A stretch of DNA of 47,138 nt from Deltaproteobacteria bacterium (GCA_016928025.1 JAFGLN010000078.1:1-47138), one strand, 5' to 3'; counted from the first letter of the stretch, positions 9,038-17,587 are shown. Translations and numbers: made by a program. Notes: generated from the letters alone by a model not told the origin.

Positions 9038-9065
9038 AGTATATACAAATCCGATTTTTAGTCAA
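9038..9065 (-). promoter_or_regulatory. sigma70-type promoter for the RsbRD_N-like gene
   Basis: On the minus strand TTGACT (9060-9065), a 16-base spacer and TATACT (9038-9043) lie about 100 bases before the start codon at 8936. Confidence 0.65.
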
Positions 9066-9138
9066 ACATTACTTAAACGATGCTATTTCATTTTGGCAAA
9101 ATAGACTCGTTCATATAGGAAAGAAACCAAGAAACGGT

Positions 9139-9191
9139 GACAGATTTTTATTGGTTTGGCCAGGCTATCGATAAATAAATCTGTTCGCTTA
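9139..9191. repeat. copy A of a 53-bp imperfect direct repeat
   Basis: It matches 15321-15374 over about 53 bases, including GGTTTGGCCAGGC and GATAAATAAATC. In this copy ACAGATTT and AAATCTGT at the ends form an inverted repeat. The two copies are in the same orientation and bracket the 9.37-15.2 kb operon. Confidence 0.75.
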
Positions 9192-9267
9192 ACTCCTTAA
9201 ATTTCCTTTAATATCAATCATATTATCAAAGTACCGATAAATGATTAACATTCCGATAACGGCGGCG

Positions 9268-9340
9268 GATGAGCTGCAAGCCCCGCAGGGCTGAGGGGAC
9301 GCGAAAGCGTTCACTCAGCCTGAGGAGCGGTCAGCTTATC
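9268..9340. other. compact structured element downstream of the CoA-ligase gene
   Basis: GATGAGCTG (9268-9276) pairs with CAGCTTATC (9332-9340) as an outer stem with one G-U pair. Inside are GCCC-CGCA-GGGC and an ACGC-GAAA-GCGT hairpin with a GNRA loop, with CTGAG/CTCAG able to pair around it. It lies in the 3' region of the minus-strand operon ending at 9369. It matches no riboswitch I know. It could be a REP-like repeat, a 3' stabiliser or a small RNA. Confidence 0.45.
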
Positions 9341-9368
9341 AGGAGGATGGTGTGGATGCTGGTATTCA

Positions 9369-10817
9369 TTACGGATTAACGGCTGCGCGATCCAGGAATT
9401 CGTGATAACTGATAAGGCGGCTAATGGCTTTGGCCGCAGACGGTACACTTGAGTAAACCGGTAGGCCTGCCTCCAGGCACCTTTTCTGGGCCTCAAGCAC
9501 GGCGTTGATCGTTTCAGTCCGGCCTCCCGCATAAAGGACAATGACCAGAGGCTTGGATAATTGTGCGGAAAGCTTGATCAGGATACTGATGGCTTCGTCC
9601 AGAGACTCAGTGAGCCGGGTTCCGATTCCGCCATAGATATCGACGCCCAGGTGGGTCAAGATAAAATCAATACCGGGGTCGTCATTAATGGCCTTCAACC
9701 CTTCTTCATAAAAGGCGCTCCATGCGGCCAGGTCCCGGTCGGGCTCAACCGGGTTTGTGGCACTCGTCCCTGATTCCGGAATCAATTGCTCCAACCTTTT
9801 CCGGGTTTCGATGTGAAACGGCGGAACCTTTAAGCCGGCTTTTTCGCAAAGATCCGTGGCCAAAACGCCCAAACCGCCGCCCCGGCCCACGATGCCGACG
9901 CGACGTCCGGCCGGCCGGCGGAAATTGACGAAAGCAACAGCCATGTCAAGCAGTTCTTCCAAATCGTCCACGCGGATGGCCCCTGTTTGTCTGAAAAATG
10001 TATCCCACATGATTTCCGACCCCGCCAGGGAAGCGGTGTGAGAAGCCGCCGCCCGGCTGCCGCCTTCGGTAATGCCGGCCTTGAGCACAATGATAGGTTT
10101 ATTTTTATTGCATGCCCGGATGACATCGAAATAGCGCCGGCCGTCTTTAATCCCTTCGACATAAGAGGTGATCAATTCGGTTTCCGGATCGGATGCGAGA
10201 TATTCGATGAAGTCCGTGCTGTCCAGATCAATAGCGTTCCCATAACTGATGACCTTGCTGAAAAAGATACCTCTTTCCATGCCTTGTGCTATCATTCTGA
10301 CGGCCGATGCGCCGCTCTGGGAAACAAAGGCCACGGGGCCCGGCTGATTCGAAAAGCGCTTGTTGAAGGTTAGGCCGCCTTTGGGATGATACAGGCCCAT
10401 GCAGTTGGGGCCGATCACCCGTATCCCCGCATCTTTGGCGATGCGTTGAATTTCGTTCTGGAGCCTGATCCCTTCGGGCTTGCCGGTTTCACTGAATCCG
10501 GCGGAAAAGATATGGGCGAACTTTACCCCTTTGGCTGCGCAATCAGCCATGACCTGGTCTGCAATTCTAAAAGGGACATTAAAGATGGCCAGATCTACCG
10601 GTCCCGGTACATCCTTGACGGATGGATAGGCCCTTAGCCCCATAATTTCAGACGCCTTGGGATTGATCGGATATAGAGCACCCTGGTAGCCAAAGGTCAT
10701 CAGTCTGGACACCCAGCCGTCGTTCTCCGTCGATTCGTTGGAACGGGCGCCGATAACAGCGATAGCTTTGGGGTGAAACAATTCATCCATCATTTTTTGC
10801 GATACGGAAGCAGTCAT
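9369..10817 (-). CDS. CoA ligase (ADP-forming) alpha subunit-like protein
   Basis: This 482-residue protein is a paralogue of 6658-8115. It has the CoA-binding domain (LFHPKAIAVIGARSNES, VIGPNCMGLYHPKGG), ligase domains (AFVSQSGASAV, VISYGNAIDLD) and the phospho-His in AASHTASLAG. As in its paralogue there is no ATP-grasp domain. It is the last gene of the minus-strand set Fe-S protein, old yellow enzyme, Fe-S protein, CoA ligase, starting 94 bases after the preceding gene. AAAGGAC lies 5-6 bases before the ATG. The expected role is acid thioesterification or substrate-level ATP formation together with a beta subunit encoded elsewhere. The structured element at 9268-9340 lies beyond its stop. 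Confidence 0.85.
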   Translation of the reverse strand: MTASVSQKMMDELFHPKAIAVIGARSNESTENDGWVSRLMTFGYQGALYPINPKASEIMGLRAYPSVKDVPGPVDLAIFNVPFRIADQVMADCAAKGVKFAHIFSAGFSETGKPEGIRLQNEIQRIAKDAGIRVIGPNCMGLYHPKGGLTFNKRFSNQPGPVAFVSQSGASAVRMIAQGMERGIFFSKVISYGNAIDLDSTDFIEYLASDPETELITSYVEGIKDGRRYFDVIRACNKNKPIIVLKAGITEGGSRAAASHTASLAGSEIMWDTFFRQTGAIRVDDLEELLDMAVAFVNFRRPAGRRVGIVGRGGGLGVLATDLCEKAGLKVPPFHIETRKRLEQLIPESGTSATNPVEPDRDLAAWSAFYEEGLKAINDDPGIDFILTHLGVDIYGGIGTRLTESLDEAISILIKLSAQLSKPLVIVLYAGGRTETINAVLEAQKRCLEAGLPVYSSVPSAAKAISRLISYHEFLDRAAVNP

Positions 10818-10911
10818 CTTTGTCCTTTAAAAGATTCAAAAAACGAAGACAGAGCTCGTGATTACACTTGTTCTATGGCGTTATTTTCTTAATTTTGTCT
10901 TCTCCTTTTTG

Positions 10912-11985
10912 TTAATCTTTATCTGAACGATCAAACACGGATGCCGGACTCGGAATATGTTCCGGCGGTCTGACCAGTTTCATGGTGCGGGCATCGGTGG
11001 GACAGCTCAACACGCAAAGACCGCAGCCAATGCATTCTTCAACATTTGTGTAGGACCGTTCGCCGTCCAGCCCCGGAATTTCCTTCATTGAGATGGCATT
11101 CACTGGGCACCGGTTGTCCAGGCACAGACCGCAGTCCGTGCACTCCTCGGGATTGTCCACGACCACAAACCGGCTTTTGGCATACGGGACTTTGCCCAAC
11201 ACCGGTTTTGTGCTGGCCGCCCTGACAAACAGACCACAGCAATCAGAACAGCAGGAGCATAAGATGGTCGACATTACATCGGAATTCCCCGTTGTATGGA
11301 CAACGGGAAATTCATCGAGATCGTCCAAAAATGCGATAGCCTCATCATAGGTAATTTCTTTACCGGCTCCCCGATCCAAAAACGCCTTGCCATTGGGGCC
11401 GACAGCTATACAGACATTGACAGGGACGTCATCTTTGCAGGGCCTGTCTTTGTAAACCATGCGGCAAGGGCAGTTATGCACCACAATGGGGGGTTGCTTT
11501 AATATCTCCCGAACGTCTTCAATCGGCAACAGCCCGGGAATGTCTTTGACGGTCCGCCATTTGGGCCAAACCCGCATCACCTCTACCACGGGTGGCACCT
11601 TTTCCCCGTTTTTAACGCGTTTTTCAAGATCAACCGTCCCTTCAAGGCTCATTGTATGGAGCATTTCCAAAAGCTCATCATCAATATGCTTGGCACCGGC
11701 AGATGCCATGAGATCCTTTACCAGAATAATGTGGTTGACCAGATTCCACCTTTTCCGGCCACGCATGGCCACTCCTTTTTCGAAGAGAATCTGCATCTCC
11801 CGGCGGACTGTTTCCTCATCCAATGATAATTTGTTTGCAACCCCCTCAATGGTATCGGGTAATGCGTTCAAAATTTCGGCCTGATCCAGGTTGACGGCTT
11901 TTTTCAACACCTTGGGAAGTGTCTTGTTTTTTTCTTTTGTAATTTTAGCGGCCAGTTCTTTGTAAATGGGTTCGATGTTATCCAT
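10912..11985 (-). CDS. winged-helix/cysteine-rich/double 4Fe-4S ferredoxin protein (copy 1)
   Basis: This 357-residue protein has an N-terminal helical segment with a winged-helix look (DTIEGVANKLSLDEETVRRE, residues about 44-85). A central part carries CPCR, a Cys 9 residues after that motif's second Cys, and VNVC with 19 residues between the first and last Cys, then CSCCSDCCG. The C-terminus has two ferredoxin motifs, CTDCGLCLDNRCP and CIGCGLCVLSCP. It probably binds several Fe-S clusters; electron transfer to the adjacent flavoprotein is inferred. The closest relative in the window is 43007-44110 (shared PxYKELAAKI near the N-terminus and VRPPxHIP near the C-terminus). It starts 24 bases after the oxidoreductase stop, so they are cotranscribed. 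DNA binding is untested. Confidence 0.8.
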   Translation of the reverse strand: MDNIEPIYKELAAKITKEKNKTLPKVLKKAVNLDQAEILNALPDTIEGVANKLSLDEETVRREMQILFEKGVAMRGRKRWNLVNHIILVKDLMASAGAKHIDDELLEMLHTMSLEGTVDLEKRVKNGEKVPPVVEVMRVWPKWRTVKDIPGLLPIEDVREILKQPPIVVHNCPCRMVYKDRPCKDDVPVNVCIAVGPNGKAFLDRGAGKEITYDEAIAFLDDLDEFPVVHTTGNSDVMSTILCSCCSDCCGLFVRAASTKPVLGKVPYAKSRFVVVDNPEECTDCGLCLDNRCPVNAISMKEIPGLDGERSYTNVEECIGCGLCVLSCPTDARTMKLVRPPEHIPSPASVFDRSDKD

Positions 11986-12009
11986 AATGCTCCTTTCGAT
12001 TTGTTTCGG

Positions 12010-13941
12010 TTATAGTATAAGTCCCGTTTGATAACCGGAATAGATGGCTTCCCGAATCCGTTGCGGGTTTGCTGAATCTCCTATGTTATAGACTTCCTGC
12101 CGGTCTTTAATGGCATCATAAAGTGTATCATTGGGTCCGTAACCCACCGCCAGGATGACGGTATCCGCCTGGATCTCCTGCTCCTCACCACCGCCGGTTC
12201 TCACTCGGACAGCTTTGGGCAGGATCTCCACACAGGTTGTATTGACCATGGTTTTTACATGGTTTTCCTTCAAGCCGTCCATGAGGCGTTTTCTTACCAT
12301 GGGCGACATGTCAGCCGCTATTCGCTTCAGCATTTCAATAACGGTGATGCGGAATTTTTTTTCGGATAGAAAATGGGCGGTCTCGCAGCCCACCATACCG
12401 CCGCCGATAATAACGATCTCTTGACCGACCGGTTCGCCGGAAAGAACGCCTTGCGCCATTAAGACATGGGGAAGGTTCACCCCCGGCATATCCGGAATGA
12501 TGGGCGTTCCTCCGGCCGCAATAACCACGGCATCGGGTTTTTCTTTTGAGATCATTTCCGGCGTTACTTTGACATTTAATCTTGTCTTTACACCCGCCTC
12601 ATTTAACTGGCGGGTCATGAAATCAATGAGATTTGCGATTTCCTCTTTATGGGGAGGCAGTTTGGCAACGGTCAACTGTCCTCCCAGTTCCGAAGCTTCC
12701 TCATAAAGTACCACCTGATGACCCCTGCGGGCGGCGATGATCGCCGCTTGCATCCCGGCCGGACCACCGCCGACCACCATAATGCTTTTGGCTTTATCAG
12801 CCGGATGGATCTGGAATTCACGTTCCCGACCGGTTGCGGCATTTACCGCACAGGCCATTCCACGGCCTTCTGTTACCAGGCGCTCAATACACTCCATACA
12901 GTTGATGCAGGGAATGATGTCAGCAAATCTTCCGGTGGCCGCCTTATTGGGATATTCAGGGTCCGCGATCAGTCGCCTGCCAATGGCGATAAAATCGGCT
13001 TTTTCTTCTTTCAGAAGTGATTCGCCAAGATCCATATCCAGCCTTCCCACAGCAATAACTGGGACCCGGCTGATTTTCTTTATTTCCGCCGCCGTGAGGA
13101 CAAGATACCCGGGGATATCGCAGATGGGGGCCCGGATAGCGGACGAATAGGCACCATATCCTGAAACATGAATGGCGTCCGATCCGACGGCTTCGAGTGC
13201 GGGAACCATCTGTTTGGTCTCTTCAATGGTAAGGCCGCCGTCAAACCCGAATTCCTGGCCATTCAGTCGGGGCCAAACCGGGAAATCCTTTCCCACGAAG
13301 TTTCGGGTGGCTTCGATGGTCTCAGTGAGAAACCGAAACCGGTTTTCCACGGAACCGCCATACGCATCTTCACGTTGATTGGTTACCGGAGACAGAAAAG
13401 AGGCAATCAGGTATTGGTGAGCGGCATGAATTTCCACACCATCCAGGCCCGCTTCCCGGGCTCGTCCGGCAGCGCCCGCAAACCATTGAACTCTTTCCCG
13501 GATTTCATCAATCGTCAATTCATGAGGCGGGCCTCCCATAACCCCCACGACCCGGGCAGGTGCCACCACTGCGGAGGGGTTCACCTGAAAAGTTTTGCCG
13601 TCCTTTACTTCCCAGCCTGAATGCTGCAATTGTATGGCAATTTTGGTGCCGTACTTGTGAATGATGTCAGCAAGCTTTTTAAGCCCGGGGATATAACTGT
13701 CATCTCCGAGGGTCAGCTGAAAATTGGAAACGTTGCATTTCACAGAAGGTGCGGTCACTTCAATAATGATCAGACCTACGCCACCTTTTGCTCTGGTTTC
13801 AAGATAGTCAATAAAACGCTGGCTGACATAACCTCCAGGATCATGATAACGTGTCCCCATGGGTGGCATCACAATCCGGTTTTTTACCTCCATTGAACCG
13901 ATTCGTCCTGGAGAAAAAAGATATTTAAAATCCGTTGCCAT
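12010..13941 (-). CDS. old yellow enzyme-type NADH:flavin oxidoreductase (2,4-dienoyl-CoA reductase/enoate reductase family)
   Basis: This 643-residue protein has the full three-part layout. An FMN TIM barrel (YLFSPGRIGSMEVKNRIVMPPMGT to GRRLIADPE) comes first, then a 4Fe-4S motif CINCMEC with a fourth Cys 12 residues on (trimethylamine dehydrogenase-type spacing), then FAD and NAD Rossmann motifs (VVGGGPAGMQAA and IIGGGMVGCETA). Relatives reduce enoates, 2,4-dienoyl-CoA or bile-acid enones using NAD(P)H, with Fe-S and flavin relay. AGGAG 7-8 bases before the ATG at 13941 sets the start; an upstream ATG at 14004 lacks one. It is flanked on both sides by cysteine-rich Fe-S proteins, which suggests dedicated electron partners. 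The substrate is unknown. Confidence 0.9.
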   Translation of the reverse strand: MATDFKYLFSPGRIGSMEVKNRIVMPPMGTRYHDPGGYVSQRFIDYLETRAKGGVGLIIIEVTAPSVKCNVSNFQLTLGDDSYIPGLKKLADIIHKYGTKIAIQLQHSGWEVKDGKTFQVNPSAVVAPARVVGVMGGPPHELTIDEIRERVQWFAGAAGRAREAGLDGVEIHAAHQYLIASFLSPVTNQREDAYGGSVENRFRFLTETIEATRNFVGKDFPVWPRLNGQEFGFDGGLTIEETKQMVPALEAVGSDAIHVSGYGAYSSAIRAPICDIPGYLVLTAAEIKKISRVPVIAVGRLDMDLGESLLKEEKADFIAIGRRLIADPEYPNKAATGRFADIIPCINCMECIERLVTEGRGMACAVNAATGREREFQIHPADKAKSIMVVGGGPAGMQAAIIAARRGHQVVLYEEASELGGQLTVAKLPPHKEEIANLIDFMTRQLNEAGVKTRLNVKVTPEMISKEKPDAVVIAAGGTPIIPDMPGVNLPHVLMAQGVLSGEPVGQEIVIIGGGMVGCETAHFLSEKKFRITVIEMLKRIAADMSPMVRKRLMDGLKENHVKTMVNTTCVEILPKAVRVRTGGGEEQEIQADTVILAVGYGPNDTLYDAIKDRQEVYNIGDSANPQRIREAIYSGYQTGLIL

Positions 13942-13993
13942 TTGAATCTCCTTTTCGTTGAGCAAACGTTGCAGGTTAGCCGGTTTTACGGGC

Positions 13994-15202
13994 CTAGTTT
14001 CCACTCAATCCGGCCAAAACACTTCTGCTCTGACGGATTTTTACTTCCGGTACCTCAAAGCCCGGAACCGGCTTTAAGGAGAGGGCCTGTTCCTTTTTGC
14101 ACTGGACCAAGCAAAGACCGCACCCGATACAGCGTTCAGCGGCAAACGCCGTCGTTTTGTTTTTAGTATCAACGGTGATAGCTCCCATGGGGCAGCCCAA
14201 GGCACATTTTCCACAGTAGGAACATTTGTCCGGATCACACTCCGGTAAGAAATGGGGGGGAGCGATGCGTCCGGGCATATTGAACTCACTGATGGACCTC
14301 ATTATACCGCAGCAACACCCGCAGCAGGAGCAGGAGGTGGAATTGCCTTCCCGTTCCAGAAGCATGGCCCAGGTCACCAACCCGCTGGCTTCCGCTTCCT
14401 TTTTGATGTCCAGCAGCTCTTGTTTTTCCACCAGGCGTCCCCGGCCCTGTTTGGCCATCAACAAGGCTGACTTTCCCATGCTGGCGCAGTTTTCCATGGG
14501 TCTGCCGCATCCCTGCCCGTTAAGTTCCGCAACCATGCGACACTGGCATAGGGCGACGGCAAAATTATCAAACCGGTCGATGTATTCTGCAAAATAATCA
14601 TAGGGCAAGGCATACTGAACATTTTCAATAACCTCTCCCACCGGCAGATAACGGATTCCCGGTTCCTGGGTCTTGGCTTTCAGGGCTGAAAAGCCGGTGT
14701 CGTACAATTTGGAATAAAGCTTGGCAAATGTTTTATGCCAGTTCGTCAGTGTATCCATGGATGTCCGGACCAGAATGGTTTCAAAGGCACCGGGAACAAT
14801 GGGTATTAAAAAATAGCGGGTTTGGGGCGGATGTCCCACACTCATGATGATATACTTTTCTCTTGCCAATACGTCCAGCACTTTGCGGACTTCTTCTTCC
14901 GGACGGTGAGTCCTTTCGGCCATTTCCGCTGCCGTTTTATACTCTCCGGGTTTAAGATGACGGATAATATCGGCTTCATCTTCGGTGAACATATGACAGA
15001 TGAGTTCTACAAGCTCATCGCACAACGGCGGTCCGCTAAGATCCGGACCATAATTTTCCGCAACTTCCAGATAGGATTTGGGTATAGAGGGATAATCACC
15101 GATGGTTTTAACGCTTACACTGGGGTTTTTGGGTTCAATAGGACCGATGACCCCGCCTTTTTTCTGTACCATTCGGTTTTTGAACGTTTTTTTACCCGAC
15201 AT
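13994..15202 (-). CDS. winged-helix/cysteine-rich/double 4Fe-4S ferredoxin protein (copy 2)
   Basis: This 402-residue protein is the first gene of the minus-strand operon. A winged-helix-like part (FTEDEADIIRHLKPGEYKTA and following, about residues 70-125) is followed by CQCR with the last Cys of that domain 20 residues after the first, then CSCCGCCCG, and two ferredoxin motifs (CSYCGKCALGCP and CIGCGLCLVQC). AGGAGG lies 6 bases before the ATG at 15202; the frame could extend to 15265 but without a ribosome site. It has an N-terminal basic extension absent from copies 1 and 4. A function as electron carrier, assembly factor or redox-sensing regulator for the next gene is inferred from position only. 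Confidence 0.8.
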   Translation of the reverse strand: MSGKKTFKNRMVQKKGGVIGPIEPKNPSVSVKTIGDYPSIPKSYLEVAENYGPDLSGPPLCDELVELICHMFTEDEADIIRHLKPGEYKTAAEMAERTHRPEEEVRKVLDVLAREKYIIMSVGHPPQTRYFLIPIVPGAFETILVRTSMDTLTNWHKTFAKLYSKLYDTGFSALKAKTQEPGIRYLPVGEVIENVQYALPYDYFAEYIDRFDNFAVALCQCRMVAELNGQGCGRPMENCASMGKSALLMAKQGRGRLVEKQELLDIKKEAEASGLVTWAMLLEREGNSTSCSCCGCCCGIMRSISEFNMPGRIAPPHFLPECDPDKCSYCGKCALGCPMGAITVDTKNKTTAFAAERCIGCGLCLVQCKKEQALSLKPVPGFEVPEVKIRQSRSVLAGLSGN

Positions 15203-15274
15203 CGTTTTCCTCCTTGATGATTTGGTATCAATGGACTTTAACTTCGTGTTGGTCAGAAAATCCAATTCATAATT

Positions 15275-15304
15275 TAATTAAGTTTAATGCCTTTTCCATG
15301 TCAA
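15275..15304 (-). promoter_or_regulatory. promoter for the Fe-S/old yellow enzyme operon
   Basis: On the minus strand TTGACA (15299-15304), 18 bases and TAATTA (15275-15280) lie about 75 bases before the first gene of the operon. The -35 is perfect and the -10 weak. Confidence 0.45.
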
Positions 15305-15320
15305 TTGATAAAATCAAACC

Positions 15321-15374
15321 GACAGATTTTTTTCGGTTTGGCCAGGCGATTAGATAAATAAATCGGCTCCCTTA
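15321..15374. repeat. copy B of a 53-bp imperfect direct repeat
   Basis: It matches 9139-9191 in the same orientation with a few substitutions and one indel. It lies just upstream of the operon promoter and overlaps the stop codon of the old yellow enzyme stub at 15372. Read on the minus strand, AAACCG and CGGTTT can pair in front of a T-rich stretch, so the repeat could include a terminator for the stub. Confidence 0.75.
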
Positions 15375-15578
15375 TTTAATATGGCTTAATGCTTCAATTG
15401 CCTGTTTTGCCCACTCGGGATTTTTCAATACGGCGCGACCGACACCGATGAGGTCGGCTTTTCCTGCCGATAGAAATTGTTCGGCCGCCTGAGGTTCGGT
15501 AATGCCACCGGTTAAAATGACCGGGATGGAGTTCACCTTGCGGAAGCATAGGGCAAGACGGCCTTGTTCGTCAATGAA
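15372..15578 (-). pseudogene. 3' remnant of a second old yellow enzyme-family gene
   Basis: About 68 residues match the last beta-alpha units of an NADH:flavin oxidoreductase TIM barrel: IPVILTGGITEPQAAEQFL and DLIGVGRAVLKNPEWAKQAI, which form the FMN phosphate-binding region. Upstream of about 15578 the frame no longer resembles the family, so at least 80 percent of the gene is missing. It is not a fragment of 12010-13941, whose equivalent segment reads differently (VIAVGRLDM, AIGRRLIADPEY). The remnant sits at the edge of repeat copy B, which points to a recombination boundary. Confidence 0.7.
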
Positions 15579-15833
15579 AAAAAGATCAGGAAAAGAGCAG
15601 AAAAGAGGATCGCCCATTAAAACGGGTATCATGGGAAACACCCATAAAAGGATAAAACAGGTCATGGGAAAGGGTCGGATCCGTTCTTTTTTCCCTGTTC
15701 CGCCAAAGTGATAATGTCCGTTTGTTTCTCCTTGACAAAATATTTTTATATTGTAAATGAAATTGAAAGCCTCGGGCTCACCCGGGGTTTTTTCATCAAG
15801 AAGGCAACGTCAAGATAAAAAAGGAGTGTGTAC

Positions 15834-16511
15834 ATGGATATCATCGAAGCGGTCAAGACCAGGAGAAGTATCAGGGGATTCAAGAAAGATCCCGTTCCCA
15901 AGGAAGTGTTGAGAGAGATTCTTGAAATATCCTGCCGTGCCCCGTCCGGTTCGAATTCCCAGCCGTGGGAATTTGCGGTCGTCGTGGGGGAGGCCCTGCA
16001 AACAATCAAGGCAGGCAACGTGGAGATGTATCGCAGCGTCGGCGGAGATCCCTACGCCGGCCGGACGAGTTCGGGCAATTCGCCGGAAAGCGTTTACTCG
16101 AAGCGCAGCACGGAAGTGATGGCGCTGGTCTCGGATCTGATCGGGATGAAAAGAGACGACGTCGAAGCGCGAAAAAAGTGGCGGGAAAAAGGCGTGCAGT
16201 ATTTCGGGGCGCCGGCCGCGATCTTCATTTGCGTGGATCGGGCGCTTCCTGAAGTCATTCCGCTGATCGACATCGGCATCATGATTCAGACCATTTGCCT
16301 CGTCGCGCTCAATTACGGATTGGGCACGTGCATCCAAGGGCAAGGGGTTATGTACCCGAAGATCGTTGCGGAACATGCGGGCATTCCCAGATCGAAGCGG
16401 ATCATCATGAGCATTGCGATCGGTTATCCGGATTGGGATTTTCCGGCAAACGCGATAGTGACTCCTCGGGAGCCGTTGGATTCGATTACAACGTGGAAGG
16501 GATTTGAATAA
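15834..16511 (+). CDS. nitroreductase family protein
   Basis: This 225-residue FMN-dependent nitroreductase-fold protein has RRSIRGF near the N-terminus and CRAPSGSNSQPWEF, the usual FMN-contacting segment, with YGLGTCIQG near the C-terminal third. Members reduce nitro groups, quinones or enones with NAD(P)H; the physiological substrate is unknown. AGGAG precedes both a GTG at 15828 and the ATG at 15834; the ATG has the better spacing. A TTGACA at 15732 is a possible -35 but the -10 is unclear. It is monocistronic by position. Confidence 0.85.
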   Translation: MDIIEAVKTRRSIRGFKKDPVPKEVLREILEISCRAPSGSNSQPWEFAVVVGEALQTIKAGNVEMYRSVGGDPYAGRTSSGNSPESVYSKRSTEVMALVSDLIGMKRDDVEARKKWREKGVQYFGAPAAIFICVDRALPEVIPLIDIGIMIQTICLVALNYGLGTCIQGQGVMYPKIVAEHAGIPRSKRIIMSIAIGYPDWDFPANAIVTPREPLDSITTWKGFE

Positions 16512-16683
16512 GAAAACATGGCAAATCCTATGGTCACTTTTTATATAGGTGAACACAAAAAGGATAAAAGAATGTCCTTTACATTTTAATATGGCAATGT
16601 ATATATTGTAACCGCATCAGCGTATTCTATATTTTATAGAATGGGTTTTTAACTTTATAAAGGATTGTAATAAGGAGGGAAAT

Positions 16684-17208
16684 ATGAAACGGATGTTGAA
16701 GAAGTTGTCTGCTCTTTGTACGGTAGTTGGAGTGATTTTTTTGGTTGCAACCATAGCCTTTGCGGCTCCTCCAAACAGTAAAACATTTACAAATGATTCA
16801 CCTGCTTTTTCTGTGAGTTATCCGCAAGATTGGGATGTCGTCGATTTTGAGGAAGAAGATGTTGTTTTCAAGGCAGCAACAGGGGCCTATCAACTTCCTA
16901 ATTTCATCGTTATCAAAGCGAAAGCTGTTGCATCGACTAAAGAAGCGGTCGAACAGATCAAAAAACGCTGGGACGATCAGTACATGGGTAAAAACTTTAA
17001 AACGATTTCAGAAGAGACAGTAAAGCTGGAAGACGGGACCCCTGCTTTTATGGTTCAAATTAGTTGGGATCACCCAATGGTACCGGAGTTAAAAACATGT
17101 TACCTGATTGCGACCAAAGGAAATACCACCGTTGCAATCTCCTCCTCAGGGACAAAACCTACGACTGATGAAGTCAAAATGATGATGAAGTCACTGAGCA
17201 TTAAATAG
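16684..17208 (+). CDS. exported PsbP/DUF1795-like protein
   Basis: This 174-residue protein has a clear Sec signal peptide (basic start, hydrophobic core, AFA cleavage site near residue 27). The mature part contains FSVSYPQDWDVVDF and later EDGTPAFMVQISW and SLSIK, the pattern of PsbP-like or DUF1795 periplasmic proteins. No catalytic residues are evident. A strong AAGGAGG precedes the ATG. It stands alone, followed by the REP-like hairpin at 17223. Confidence 0.7.
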   Translation: MKRMLKKLSALCTVVGVIFLVATIAFAAPPNSKTFTNDSPAFSVSYPQDWDVVDFEEEDVVFKAATGAYQLPNFIVIKAKAVASTKEAVEQIKKRWDDQYMGKNFKTISEETVKLEDGTPAFMVQISWDHPMVPELKTCYLIATKGNTTVAISSSGTKPTTDEVKMMMKSLSIK

Positions 17209-17222
17209 CCGCAGGACAATGA

Positions 17223-17273
17223 AGGGGACATAGCATTGAATTTAGCCTTAGAATAAATAAGTGTTATGTCCCC
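17223..17273. repeat. REP-like GGGGACATA hairpin element
   Basis: GGGGACATA (17224-17232) and TATGTCCCC (17265-17273) form a 9-bp inverted repeat around an AT-rich loop. Elements with GGGGACA/TGTCCCC ends are familiar companions of RAYT transposases in Deltaproteobacteria, and a RAYT tail occurs at 1-144. It could also serve as the 3' hairpin of the gene ending at 17208. Confidence 0.6.
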
Positions 17274-17294
17274 AGAACTCTCTGCAAAATCCCC

Positions 17295-17323
17295 TTGACA
17301 CGGATATTTGCGCCTTATATATT
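17295..17323 (+). promoter_or_regulatory. sigma70 promoter of the moxR operon
   Basis: TTGACA (17295-17300), a 17-base spacer and TATATT (17318-17323) form a near-consensus promoter. It lies about 265 bases before the moxR ATG. A 72-codon frame (17341-17559) falls in the leader but has no ribosome site or recognisable family. Confidence 0.7.
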
Positions 17324-17587
17324 CCAACCAAGAAAAACAATGTCTTATCCATTCAGTCGCGCCTTCGCGGTTCTTTTCGGTCTGCTCAACCGGCTGGAAA
17401 AACTGAACGGACGGTTTTTCATATTGGGGCGGCAGGCTAAAAAACCCGGGAGATACATCCTGTCTATTTCTTTACAAGGGGCAGGCGGTTGCGGAAGCAA
17501 ACGACATATGGGACATATGGTTATTGCTGTAGTGCCCACCCGATCATCACCGGCATAAAAACGCGAAATAAAAATACATCTTGAGGC

